In this document: in pieces, positions 31,147 through 41,969 of the stretch
Position numbering within the stretch: the first letter of the stretch is position 1
Layout: the number at the start of each line of letters is the position of its first letter
Assembly (NCBI GenBank): GCA_030374805.1
Contig: JARGSG010000037.1
Span: forward strand, 372,001-436,000
Direction: 5' to 3'
DNA length: 64,000 bases
Source of the DNA: Gracilaria gracilis
Taxonomy: Eukaryota; Rhodophyta; Florideophyceae; Gracilariales; Gracilariaceae
Position numbers and translations under genes: made by a program
The notes under the pieces: model-generated
What the model saw: only the letters and a program-made list of their open reading frames with translations
Database searches by the model: none
What the model was told of the DNA's origin: nothing

Positions 31147-31155
31147 TATAAAAGG
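31147..31155 (+). promoter_or_regulatory. TATA box of acidic-repeat gene copy B1
   Basis: GGCCACTATAAAAGGC, with TATAAAAGG 183 bases before the ATG at 31330. The same 16-base element precedes the intact paralog. Confidence 0.75.
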
Positions 31156-31329
31156 CTCTCAACACCTCCATCTCCTCGACCTTCACCTCCATCCCCAGCA
31201 ACAACGATACAACAGCCACTCCGAATCAGTCTTCCTTCTGGTATCCTTTCTCCGCCACACACCCACTTACTCCCGCTTCCCCATTCGACATTCCCTACAC
31301 TAATTCATTAACTGCATTACCCCTTCGCA

Positions 31330-32714
31330 ATGAACACCAATATCCGTAACATTCGCACCATCTGCAGCATCCTCTTTGCTGCAGCCGCCCTCTTCACCAC
31401 CGTTAACGCCCGCGCCTTCTTTCCCGAGCCACAGGCCTTAAACTCCGGCAACCCGACCGTCTCCACACCCTCGCTCCAAACATCACTCCAAACATCGCTC
31501 CATACCGCAAAGCCCTCCTCTTCTCTCAAGTTCGCCATCTTCGGTGGAAAGGTGAAGGTTTTCGTAAACGGCAAGAAGCAGAACGTGAAACCTGGTAACC
31601 ATGTGAACTTACAACTCAAGAACAGCGATGTCGTCGCTTTCAAGTGCACCAAGACTGGAAAACCTGACCAGAAGGTTGGTTTCATGGCTGCCATCGCGTA
31701 TGCCGGAAAAACCTATCGCACCGGTGTCGACCGCTTCTCCACTCGTGGTGGCTTCTCCAAGTGGGATACATGGGAGAAGAAATACTGGGACACTGTCAAC
31801 ATCTACGAGGATAAAAAGACAGGTAAGACACACGACTTCTGTCACTGGAAGGACACGGTCAAGATCGCAAAGAACAATTGGAAGAAGTGTGAATAGCAAG
31901 GCCTCTTTCGTTTGGGCAATGACCGGTAAGAACAACAAGGAAGCGGCTCGCACCGTCTTCATCAGGTTTTGTCGTCGGCGGCGAGACCTGTTCCGCCACG
32001 CCGGTTAAGGTTGGCACCGGCAAGAAAGGCGGCAAGAAAGATGATGACGACGATAAAGACGACGATGAGGACGATGACGAGAGAAAAAAGGGCCGCAAGA
32101 ACGGTGATGATGACGACGAGAGGACGATGATGGTGAGAAGAAAAAGAAGGGCAGCAAGAACGATGACGATGACGACGATGACGACGATGACAAGAAAAAG
32201 AAGGGTCGCAAGAACGATGATGACGACGACGATGATGACGATGGATGCTGACAAGAAAAAGAAGGGCCGCAAGAACGATGATGACGACGACGATGACGAC
32301 GATGACAAGAGAAACAAAGGCCGCAAGAACGATGATGACGACGACGATGAAGACGACGATAAGAAAAAGAAGGGTCGCGTACCACTCCCGAAGCATGACG
32401 ATGATAGCAACAAGAGTAACACCGACATCGATTACGGTTTGAGCGGACAAAACGATGACGCTAAGGCCGATGAATTCTGCGCGTGCCAACTCACCACCCA
32501 AAAAGGCGGTGAGTGTTACGACATGGAAGATGCAGGTGCAACCAGCGGACGATGCAAACCGCGTACATGTGAGCCCAAGTTCGAATGTGTGGCATCAAGT
32601 GCGAAGATGTGTGTCAAGCGTCGTGGAGGTAGTAAGGTGGTGATGGTAGCGCCTAACGAGTGCAAGATGGAATCGGCGGACGATATTGAGACATTACTTC
32701 CTTACGAAGAATAA
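31330..32714 (+). pseudogene. Secreted acidic-repeat protein, family member B1 (frameshifted)
   Basis: Paralog of 41004-42545. The first 189 codons are open (signal peptide MNTNIRNIRTICSILFAAAA, globular domain with FSTRGGFSKWDTWEKKYWDT), then a +1 change near 31886 (AAGTGTGAATAG against AAGATTGATAG) creates a stop. Further one-base changes lie near 31967 (extra T in CAGGTTTTG) and near 32120 in the acidic repeats. From about 32127 the frame of the C-terminal part is open to the stop at 32714, including the eight-cysteine domain (EFCACQLTTQKGGECYD, MCVKRRGG, LLPYEE). The promoter is intact, so a truncated secreted 189-aa form could still be made. Confidence 0.85.
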
Positions 32715-33648
32715 TCGTTCATCATGAGCTTTGAAGACGTGGCGATTCTAGATGTGGCGAGCAAGCATTAGAAAAGAAATAACAGGTCCAGAAGCGGGTT
32801 ATGGTTATAACCCGAACAAGTAGCAACCAATAAATATCATTGTATACAACAGATCCCTTAAGGAAAGCATTGCGCGACGACGAACATATGCGCGCGTGAG
32901 ATCATGAGACCTCTTTCCATTTCCTGTAATGGGCCGGGGGAGCATAGTTGTCAGGATTGTATCTGGTGCAACCTCAACACAATGATTAGAGTAGAACTTT
33001 TGCCAACTCCACGATATCCTTTCCATTTGTATGGGTTCCCTATCGGGGGTGTGCAATGAGTCGCGGGTTGGAGCAGAGATCCGGCCACATAGTAGCGCTC
33101 GTTGCTGTCCGAAACTAAAACCGCTAAAACGGCTTCTGATGACTTTTCACATCTGCTTTGCGATAACGACGAAGAGTATGCTTGAGTATCTACAAGTGGA
33201 GCGAATCTCGTTTGCTTCCTCTCGTCTTGACACCTGAAACTCCGTTGGCTTCCGGGTTCACATCGATTGTCGTCGGAGTGACATACGCATGCGACAAGAG
33301 GGCTCGAAGGTCACTCATCTAAGCGTTCGCAATCCTTTGATGCGATCACATCCGCAACTGCTCCGCGTTGGGAGGCACGGAGAGCAGCTGCATGGCACTT
33401 GACCTTCCGGTTCCGTTCCGTTTGCGCGCCAATTTCTTTGTGTGCACAGGTGTGCACCTTTCCGCAAAATCTTAACGAAAAATCCGAGCGCAAAAACTGA
33501 GATTGATCCACAGCCAGAAGGTGAGTCACCTCAGCTGTCAGGTGATAAGTACGAAGGTACCTGAGGTCCTTCGTGAGGTCCCACCTCCGTATCTCTCTGC
33601 ATTTCCCTTCTTTATGTATATGCGATGACCCGCTGGGTCGGTTTCCTC

Positions 33649-33681
33649 GCGATTATGCCGCCATCATGGCGGCATAATCGC
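33649..33681. repeat. Perfect inverted repeat (16-base arms, 1-base loop)
   Basis: GCGATTATGCCGCCAT, then C, then its exact reverse complement ATGGCGGCATAATCGC. It lies about 100 bases before the truncated start of the TIR-like gene in unit 1 and is absent from the matching place of unit 2. Such a palindrome can extrude a cruciform and promote deletion. Confidence 0.9.
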
Positions 33682-33776
33682 CATGCGATGATCGCATACA
33701 CAAATAATGTGCCTCCCTACCATAATCGCACCCTTCTTGTGTCTCGTGCCACCGCCCACAGGGCGATGTTCACATC

Positions 33777-33828
33777 ATGTTAAGGAACCCGAACCGAAAC
33801 GCTATCCAAAACACTATGCCAAACTCCC
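33777..33828 (+). pseudogene. 5' remnant of the TIR-like gene, unit 1
   Basis: Starts ATGTTAAGGAACCCGAACCG and matches the first 52 bases of the gene at 43737, then diverges after AAACTCCC into sequence with an early stop. The rest of the gene (about 1.5 kb) and the downstream helicase fragment are missing in this unit. Confidence 0.85.
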
Positions 33829-34023
33829 GATGCTTAATAGCGATGATCTGACTGGTTTATGACCTCTGTTTATCAGATAGAATTGCTCTAGCTAGTTAAA
33901 CAGAGTGCCCAACGCAACAAAAAAGTGAATGTTGACAAAAAGCATGAACAATCAGCAACGTAGGAAAATGGATCAAGAGACCTTTCTTGCGCTACCAGCA
34001 GGACCGGCTACCAGCAGGACCGA

Positions 34024-34516
34024 CAAAAGCTAACCGGGGCCGCCACCCCCCGGCGCTTTTTCGGGTCCGAGGGCGATCAACTCCCCGGACCACGGGACTG
34101 GGGTCACCACTGCCCATCCCCCTTCTGGTGGCAGCCACATCCCCAGGGACTCAGCGCTTCCATTTCCAGGATCGGTTGAGGCCCTTCCCAGTAGCCGCCC
34201 TGCCCACCACCTCCAGGCCACGACTACGGGGCCGAGCCCGCCCCGTCCGGGTTCTGGGGGCCTATGTTTCCCCAGATACCCCTTCCGGACCCGAGCCCAG
34301 GGTATTGGATATACTCCGAGAGTGGGGCGTTACTTCCCACTGTCGCGAGCCTACATGTTATCCCCCCAGGCCCCGGCCCAGGTATACCCGCCCCTATCCC
34401 ACTTTGACCATTTTTGTTTTGTGTTCGTTTCCGGAATTGAACTCGGAGCTTCTCGGTTGAACATGCAATTGAATGCGACTGCGCCACGGGCACCGGGTCG
34501 CCACCCCCGGCGCTGA
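34024..34516 (-). mobile_element. tRNA-derived SINE-like element, copy 1
   Basis: Read on the minus strand the element begins near 34516 and has pol III internal promoter motifs: A box TGGCGCAGTCGC at 34475-34486 and B box GAGTTCAATTCC at 34433-34444, 30 bases apart as in tRNA genes. Then follow about 400 GC-rich bases ending GGTTAGCTTTTGTC. The copy at 46337-46829 is nearly identical, more so than its flanks. No protein is supported; long ORFs across it are compositional. I did not find clear target-site duplications. Confidence 0.6.
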
Positions 34517-34782
34517 GAGGATTGTGGTAAGTGGAGCAATTTATACTGCACATTTGCTGTGAAATTACGCAGGGAAACTATGGTATTCAAGTTATGTTTG
34601 AAACACTTGCAACTCATTGGTCTCGGAAACATTAAATTCATTTACATAGAGTAGTATACCTTTGCAAAATCATAGTATCTACAGTGTGGTTGATCTTTGT
34701 TCCCGTCAATAGTCTACACTCATATGTCGTATTTCCAACAATGAGCTGAGCCTAGAGACATATGGAAAGCGCAGCTGATCGT

Positions 34783-35335
34783 CTAGACAACACTGAAGTT
34801 CGATGCTATCCCACGCAGGTTATTGTCAGCAACTTGGGAAAAGGCATCCTGTGATTGGTAGGAGGGACTCTCTTCATACATGAGTTTCTGAACAGTGAAG
34901 GTAATCTGCACATTTGCGCAAGGCGCGATGCAGCGGTGGACGTCTCCTTCGACAGCAATGCAAGGTCGCACGTTCCAATTCCTGCCAAATAATTGCGCCC
35001 GTTCGTGCTGTGATCTGCTCTCAACTCCGTTTGGGGCTTTCGGCGACAGGAGCAAGGAGACGCTGGGTTTCCGCCTATCGTCCCGCATCCAACGAATCAC
35101 AGGAACACACATCTTCTGTCCTACAACGTCGGAATATCGTTATCTGATAGGTTGAACAGAGAAGCGTACACCACTTTGGAGAGACGCACGAGCGCCAGTA
35201 TTGGCTCCGACAACTGAGCCATCGTATCCACGCCTGAATCGGAATTGGTCAAGTTTTGTGGCATGATATCCATGGTGTCTGGGAATATGAAGCACACCAG
35301 GATGACGCCACGGCCACAATCAAAGCGAGCAGCAT
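34783..35335 (-). pseudogene. Minus-strand remnant of a secreted protein gene, unit 1
   Basis: ATG at 35333-35335 opens MLLALIVAVASSWCAS, a good signal peptide, but the frame stops after 27 codons. A second frame further on (34783-35112) reads CVPVIRWMRDDRRKPS and PCIAVEGDVHRCIAPCANVQ. The unit 2 equivalent (47201-47715) keeps the signal-peptide start and the PCANVQI block, also in different frames. I read both as decayed copies of one secreted Cys-containing gene; introns are an alternative. Confidence 0.4.
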
Positions 35336-36249
35336 GTGGTTAGTCTTCTTTCTTTTAGGTATCCTCGATCTGTTCCTTTCAGGTTTTATGAGCATACGAG
35401 ACTCCGTTGAAGGCTCTAGAAGAATTTCTTACGAGCTGCTCATCTGTGACATGGAGACAAAGTTTTACACCAAACCCCACTGCAACAGCATCTAATGGTG
35501 CGAAGGGATGCGGAATCCAGCCATGTACCAACCACACAATTATTCGCATGATATGTACAATTTCCAACAAAGGCTTGCGGCAGTCACTGCATAAGCTTAC
35601 TGCGATTGCTGTGAAGTGGTTATTGTACTATAACGTACATGTTAATGACGGAATGTAGTAAGAATACAATTGAATCTGTGTGTGGACGCTATTGCGGTCG
35701 GCCAACGACAATGGATACAAACCTACTTTGCAAGCTTGACAGTGGTACTCTACAGAGTCTGCAGAGCACTGCCGTCCATCTTTTCTGCCTTCTGGTCTCC
35801 ATTTCAACTTCAAAGAAGGTAGGTGAGATCGAGTTCGCCGGGATAGGGCTACAACTCGATATTGTCGAAGCTATTTAACTCTTCGGCATTTTACTGTCCT
35901 GGAAGTGGTAAGAGAATCACTTGGTTGGTTGTAGTGAACCGTGTGTTTCTTAATCGGGGTGCCGATGGTTCTCTTATATCATTGCATATCATTGCTCGTG
36001 CACGCCAGATTACCCCCGCCCTCTTGATAGCATGCGAAGCATAAGTGGGAACCGCTGGTCCTTACTCATAAGCAAGGGGGTCTGTTCCGAAAGAAGATGC
36101 GTTTGTCACCGTCAAACATGATACAGGTAATTTGGGGATGAATAGGAGCGGTCTGATTACTCCTGACGCCGGGCCAAGGCTCTCATGTCCACTTCGTTGA
36201 CAGGTGAACGTTGTGATCGTCTTCGTATCAAATCTCTTCGTAATCAGCG

Positions 36250-37000
36250 ATTATTGTACATGAGACTCGGGTGGTGCCAATCAAAAGCCATGCAACTGTT
36301 CATGAAGGTGCAAGGGATTTAATGATGGTGAAATGGGATAGAGGTGATTGAGGAGAACAGAGGATTGTCGGCACTGGGGTTTTAAATCTCTGGTGGTTCT
36401 CGTGAGCTGAGGATCTACGCAGTCGATGACTCTGATGTCAACAAGATTGGAAACCGTTTGACATTAGGTGGTTGTTCCGAACGTTTCCGCATTGCCTCCC
36501 AGTAATGGAGGGGTCGCATTGGATTTGAAGTCAAGAAGAGGCAAGCCTAGCACTTCTTCAAGCAAAAATGTAACATGGGGATTAAGGTTAGAACCCGGAA
36601 TGAATAACTAGGACAAGTAGAAGCCAGTGCTCAGCAATTCCTTCGAAATGAAGCATAGAGCGCTATGGCCCCGCTTTTATGGTGGTTCGCTTCAGGTGTG
36701 ATGTGTTAGTATTGCGTGAATGGTTCACGTTTCGAGCGAATATAAGGAGCGTTTATCCAAAGTGAGAAAGGACTGGGGTCTTCTGAGCCAAGTTTTGCTT
36801 CGTGTACCTGTACAAATGGAACTACCTTCGTATGTGCGGCAGTAATGCGTCTTGCACGCCATGTTTGTCACTAGCAGAGGAGCTGTTCATCCCTTTGTGC
36901 CGTGGGGGTTTATATCGGGCGTTGTCTTCTAGAGCCGCTTGTAAAGGGCGCCGAAATAGGGTTGAGAGGTTTAGAGGGTCAACAGCTGGGTTTCTGGCTT
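36250..37000. other. Junction between units 1 and 2, nothing seen
   Basis: No ORF with recognisable features. Alignment by eye to the other units fades out here, so the junction of the duplication lies somewhere in this stretch. Confidence 0.4.
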
Positions 37001-37275
37001 ACTATCGAGAGATGTGCAAGACTATTCCCTGGATGTAGGCAAAGCGTCACGTTAGGCGGTACATGCAGTTCATCCCTTGACCGTGACCCAGCAACAATCC
37101 CCTCCCTCTTCCCAGGTTGAATTCGGACGTGTCAACCAAACGCACGCCTTTCCATCTCACGGTTCCGCCAGTGTCTGCTTTTCACGAAGAGCAACTCACT
37201 CTGTCAGACCTGAATCATCTGCATTCACGGAGAGTTTTATGAGATTGTAACTGGACAGCCGGCGTCCAAACACAG

Positions 37276-38225
37276 TATAAAAGGAACCAGAAGTATCGCC
37301 TTCCCGAACACACATTTTGTCACCATCACTCTCCTTCATCCCCCGTTTTCCGAAACTCATCTCATCACCATCGTTTCTTCATCCCTTCCGAACATGCATC
37401 TCATCACCACCCTTCCTTCATCCTAGTCTCCGAGCACTCATCACATCACCATACCTCCTTCATACCATTTCCCGAACACCTATCTCATAACTATCATTCA
37501 GTCTTCTTTTCCCATTTTACTCCCTTTACAACTTACCTGTTTCCCTTTCTCCTTTTCTTTCCTTCATCCCTTTCTCCTCTTCATTCCTTCATCCCTTCAC
37601 TTCTTTTCCTTCCTTCATCCCTTCACTCTTTTTCATTCCATTCTTTATGTACGTCACTGTTTCTCTTCTTGATCTCGTCTGGTTTCTTTCCACTCCGTTC
37701 GAGAACTAACCAACCTTTCCTTGTCGTTGTCCTCTCTTCGCATATCGCTACTTCTGGTTGTTCTTTTTACGCAGTTCCATTCTACAAACGTGCGGGGCAT
37801 TGGGAAGTTTACCTTCCACGGGGCACGGGGACCTCTTCTCCGGGGAGTGGGTCCGAGGGGGAAGTTCTTAATTGAACAGAGCGAGGAGGGGAGGCCTTTC
37901 AACATGTGGTATTAGAGGCGATAGTGTGCGCGGATGCTGAAAATGTTCCTCCATGAGGAAGTATTTCAGGGGGTGCACGGGGTGCCCTCTTCTCTAGGGT
38001 TGGTGTTTAGACAAATGGACGAGAAGCGAAGTAGTGCGGGACGGGAGGAGGGGGGGGGGGGGGGGGGGGGGGTGGGGGGGGGGGGGGGGGGGCCATCCCA
38101 TGATGGGCGAGTAGAGCTCCTTTTATAAAGGTTTAAAAGCTCCCACCCACATGGCTTCACACCAAATCCTCAACTCGTTTGACGGATCCTCCTCCTTCCG
38201 TCCTACTGGTAAATAGAGTATGGTA
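37276..38225 (+). ncRNA. Spliced transcription unit, copy 2
   Basis: TATAAAAGG at 37276-37284, pyrimidine-rich leader, intron 37649-37774 (126 nt, donor GTACGT, CTAAC, acceptor ACGCAG), and conserved exon 2. The exon 2 frame PFYKRAGHWEVYLPRGTGTS stops at GEVLN; the frame GKFTFHGARGPLLRGVGPRG runs on to PFNMWY. A pure G tract interrupted by one T (38050-38092) has expanded inside the shared 3' ORF (MLKMFLHEEVFQGVHGVPSS), turning its end into poly-glycine. Confidence 0.5.
38050..38092 (+). repeat. Poly-G tract
   Basis: About 42 guanines with one T. The other copies of this unit have only seven G at the same place (for example 28423-28429). It can form G-quadruplexes; some length error in assembly is possible. 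Confidence 0.85.
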
Positions 38226-38367
38226 GAGTAATTTTTAGGTTTGTTAGATACATCTGTTTTTCCTTTTGGATACGTCTCAAGGAGCTGGTACGTTGCATAT
38301 ATCAGCGTTGTGTGCGAGCGATTAAACTAGCCGTCTTGTTCCTTTGACAACTCCTTTTACGCCAACC

Positions 38368-38592
38368 ATGTGGCTCGTAAACTTTTTTCTTTTGTTGTGG
38401 TCCGGTAATGCTTATAACTGTCACCATTACTGTGGGATATATCCCGAACTAAATAGCTTAGCTTCTTATAAGAAAGTGATCGTGGAACACAAGTATAACG
38501 TGGAATGGTCATGCGAAACCCCCTGTTTGCAAAACTGTCATGACAGAAAACGAAATGTAAACCCTCCACACCATGTATCTTGGGCATGTTAA
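38368..38592 (+). CDS. Small secreted six-cysteine peptide, 74 aa (intact)
   Basis: ATG at 38368 starts a signal peptide (MWLVNFFLLLWSGNA) followed by a mature peptide of about 59 residues with six cysteines in the order C-x3-C ... C-x3-C-x3-C ... C (YNCHHYCGIY, SCETPCLQNCHD, ending SWAC). Not recognised, but small size, signal peptide and even cysteine number are the marks of disulfide-stabilised extracellular peptides. The paralog at 28702 has two stop codons and no frameshift. Confidence 0.65.
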   Translation: MWLVNFFLLLWSGNAYNCHHYCGIYPELNSLASYKKVIVEHKYNVEWSCETPCLQNCHDRKRNVNPPHHVSWAC

Positions 38593-39561
38593 GGAAGTGT
38601 ATTATCAGCTGATTGTGTGTGTGCTTAACAGAGTCCACGAACTAAGATTCCCTAATCTTAGCGTGTTTCAGGCTCATTCCTGTTTCAATGTACCACACTT
38701 CTGAAGGTCGAGCCCACAAAATGTATATCCCATCATTATTGGATCAAGCTGTAACGTTGAAGGAGGCTTCGGAATTAGAAGTTTGGGTTCTAGTCTAGAA
38801 CACAGACTCGTTTTGCTTTATTTCCTGTCTGAATGACATGTACAGGTACCTGGAGTATGGAGCATCAGCATAACTTGAGATTGAATTCTCCGATATTCAT
38901 AGTGGCCTACATTTTCTTGATCAAAGATGTCCCGTCTCTTAGAGATGGTCTCTATATCCTGTCATGACGAATGACAGCAGAGCGTTAGAAGAACAAACGA
39001 CTTGCCGTAGAGGACCAAGGTCAAGAACGAACAAGATCACGTAGTTTCCCACCCTTTTTTTCACCAATGACTGCCAAGATAACCACTCACACATCCACAG
39101 AGCCAAACCTCAAATGGGCGTTAGCACGACAAACGGGTTCAAGTTTTAAGCTTTCTAAGGTGGATGCTTTTAGTAAAACCCTGTGTAACAGAGCATGCAA
39201 ACCGCCAGTTGCATTCAGCTCCATCGATGTGCAAACAACATCGTACCGAAGGGCCCAGATTGTACCCGCTGCGTAGTGCGCGAGGTCTTCTTTCTACTCT
39301 ACGTAGCTACAGTTAGATACCCACTCGCCAAAGAAGCAGGTAGGGGAGAACACCGCGAAGAAGATGTGCACATAGTAGGGGACGTAAATACGTACATATG
39401 AAGAACTTTACTACAATAGTATGGTTTTGGTTGCAGTGTAACATGTATCTCTTCGATATCCAGGTCCAAAAGCCGGTTACTGATCAACATAGCGTTCTTC
39501 TGCAACGATTCAAAGAGCGCATGTCGCAGCCCAGAGACCGATATCCTTAAAACAACAAACC

Positions 39562-40053
39562 TCAACGACGTGTTTCCATCTCCCAGTTGTAATGTTTAAA
39601 CATGTAAGGGATGCAGTCGCGCGCCAGGTTGTAACATGTTTCGTTATCCCCTCCGATCCAATACCTCAAGAAGCACTTCGCTTCATCCGTACTATCACAC
39701 AACTCATCTCCACTTCCATGATGTAGTCCATATTTCGCGCACACTTCCTTCATTTCCGCTATCTTCACCTCCTCGGGAACCTTCACGCACATGCATTGCA
39801 CCACCGACACACACAGATCTTCCAAACGCTGTTCCGGCCAGTTGGGACACCAAACAGAGCTTTGGCGTACAGAAACACTTCTGATTTGCGTTCTGATTTG
39901 CGTGGGAAGTTTTACATCCCCAAAGGCACCAACGTCTTTCTTAGCAAGCTTGTCCACTCCTTCGAGCTTAAAACGTGGAACTCTGGCAACCACATCAGTT
40001 GTCAAATAGGCAACGATTACAGTGAGCAAGAGAAAGATATTAGTACGGATCAT
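39562..40053 (-). CDS. Secreted Cys-rich protein family B, 163 aa (intact)
   Basis: ATG at 40051-40053 gives the signal peptide MIRTNIFLLLTVIVAYLTTD, then a mature protein with nine cysteines (VWCPNWPEQRLEDLCVSVVQ, CMCVKVPEEVKIAEMKEVCA, GDELCDSTDEAKCFLRYW, NETCYNLARDCIPYMF) and a charged C-terminus. An upstream in-frame ATG at 40132-40134 would add 27 residues and bury the signal peptide, so it was not chosen. A TATA-like TATTTAAG lies at about 40186-40193 on the minus strand. Function unknown; the spaced cysteines and short helices suggest an extracellular disulfide-bonded helical fold. Divergent from the acidic-repeat gene. Confidence 0.75.
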   Translation of the reverse strand: MIRTNIFLLLTVIVAYLTTDVVARVPRFKLEGVDKLAKKDVGAFGDVKLPTQIRTQIRSVSVRQSSVWCPNWPEQRLEDLCVSVVQCMCVKVPEEVKIAEMKEVCAKYGLHHGSGDELCDSTDEAKCFLRYWIGGDNETCYNLARDCIPYMFKHYNWEMETRR

Positions 40054-40820
40054 CCTGAAGAAAAAGCGAAGTTCAAAGAGCAATACCGATGGGTTCCAGA
40101 ATTCTGAGAACGAAGATGAGGGTGATGAATGCAATTGTGATGGAGATACAAAGAACAGGGCGCGATGTGAAGCACAATAGGCCGCTTAAATAGACCCAGG
40201 AGCACAAGGAGAGAGTACGAAGTAATATTCAAAATGGGAAAGAAACTCACCGCTAGACCTCACTCTCTTCTCACAATCATCTGTGGGACTTTCGTGGACA
40301 CGATATGATTATTCTGAGAACAACGAACCTTTCCAACCTCCACACGCATATCTTCCAAACCGTATTGCAAGTCCACGAAGGATGAATTCAAGTTCTCATT
40401 CACGTATACACACACGAAATCTTCTGCTACCTCTCCGTGTACCAATAACACAACACAGCAAAAGTATCGTTATCACCCCTTCAACCCGACTCTCATGTAG
40501 AGAAATCATTCTCCATACCAGAGAGCAACGATAATAAGTAACGATGTCCAACCCAGATATGTAGTAAACCCATGAATGAACAGTCTGAGTATTGCCCTGC
40601 GTCGCAGTGAAAACTTGCATGGTCGTCACACAGCATGGACGAAGATGGGCATGCTACGATGCACCCAGTAGAAAATGGCCACCCAACTCTAACTCAGTCC
40701 AGAGGAGAGTCATATCCAAGTTCAAATATTCTCTCCATTCCTCTCCATCCACGAAAGTACATGCACTGCTACAGAGGGAGAGAGAGAATATATATATACC
40801 GAGCACGGTTGCCCGGCCAC

Positions 40821-40829
40821 TATAAAAGG
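40821..40829 (+). promoter_or_regulatory. TATA box of acidic-repeat gene B2
   Basis: GGCCACTATAAAAGGC with TATAAAAGG 183 bases before the ATG at 41004, matching the spacing in the two paralogs. Confidence 0.75.
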
Positions 40830-41003
40830 CTTTCAACACCTCCATCTCTTCGACCTTCACCTCCATCCCCAGCAACAACGAAAAAACAACCACTTCGAAT
40901 CAGTCTTCCTTCTGGTATCCTTTCTCCGCCAGACACCCACTTACTCCAGCTTCCCCATTCGCCATTCCCTACACTAATTCATTAACTGCATTAACTCTTC
41001 GCA

Positions 41004-41937
41004 ATGAACACCAATATCCGTAACATTCGCACCATCTGCAGCATCCTCTTTGCTGCAGCCGCCCTCCTCACCACCGTCCACGCCCGCGCCTTCTGGCCAG
41101 AGTCACAGCATTTCAACCCCACCAACCCAACCGCATCTACACCTTCGCTCCAAACATCACTCCAAACATCACTCCATACCGCAAAACCCGCTTCTTCTCT
41201 CAAGTTTGCCGTCTTTGGTGGAAAGGTCAAGCTCTTCGTAAACGGCAAGAAGCAGAACGTGAAACCTGGTAACCATGTGAACATACCACTCAAGAACAGC
41301 GATGTCGTCGCTTTCAAGTGCACCAAGACTGGAAAACCTCACCAGAACGCTGGTTTCATGGCTGCCATCACGTACGCCGGAAAAACCTATCGCACCGGTG
41401 TCGACCGCTTCTCCACTCGTGGTGGCTTCTCCAAGTGGGATACATGGGAGAAGAAATACTGGGACACTGTCAACATCTATAAGGATAAAAAGACAGGTAA
41501 GACACACGATTTTTGTCAATGGAAGGACACGGTCAAGATCGCAAAGAACAATTGGAAGAAGATTGATAGCAAGGCCTCTTTCGTTTGGGCAATGACCGGT
41601 AAGAACAACAAGGAAGCAGCTCGCACCGTCTTCATCAGGTTTGTCGTCGGCGGCGAGACCTGTTCCGCCACGCCGGTTAAGGTTGGCACCGACAAGAAAG
41701 GCGGTAAGAAAGATGATGACAACGATGACGACGATGAAGACGACGATGACGAGAGAGAAAAGGGCCGCAAGAACGGTGATGATGACGACGAGGACGATGA
41801 TGGTGACAAGAAAAAGAAGGACCGCAAGAACGGTGAAGATGACGATGATGACGACGATGACAAGAAAAAGAAGGACCGCAAGAACGATGATGATGACGAT
41901 GATGACGACGATGATAAGAAAAAGAAGGGTCGCAAGA

Positions 41938-41969
<32 letters not shown>

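Larger units (their letters stand above)
27360..36250 (+). repeat. Accessory array unit 1 (decayed copy)
   Basis: Same order of elements as 37.0-48.6 kb: spliced transcription unit, 74-aa peptide gene, minus-strand Cys-rich gene, acidic-repeat gene, start of the TIR-like gene, SINE-like element, minus-strand remnant. Homology was seen by eye as long runs of near-identity, for example the block around AAACGTGCGGGGCATTGGGA. Every protein gene here is broken by a stop or frameshift. The body of the TIR-like gene and the helicase fragment, present in unit 2, are missing between 33829 and about 33910. The outer ends are approximate. Confidence 0.8.

Noticed and set aside
33987-34460. 157-aa Pro/Arg-rich ORF and its twin at 46273-46749
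   Set aside because: Lies entirely in the SINE-like element, differs at its N-terminus between copies and has no domain; compositional.
40260-40451. 63-aa minus ORF (QYGLEDMRVEVGKVRCSQ) conserved in both units (30563-30754), followed by GTGAGT
   Set aside because: Possibly an upstream exon of the Cys-rich gene, but no acceptor that joins it in frame was found and its 5' end is shifted between copies; not called.
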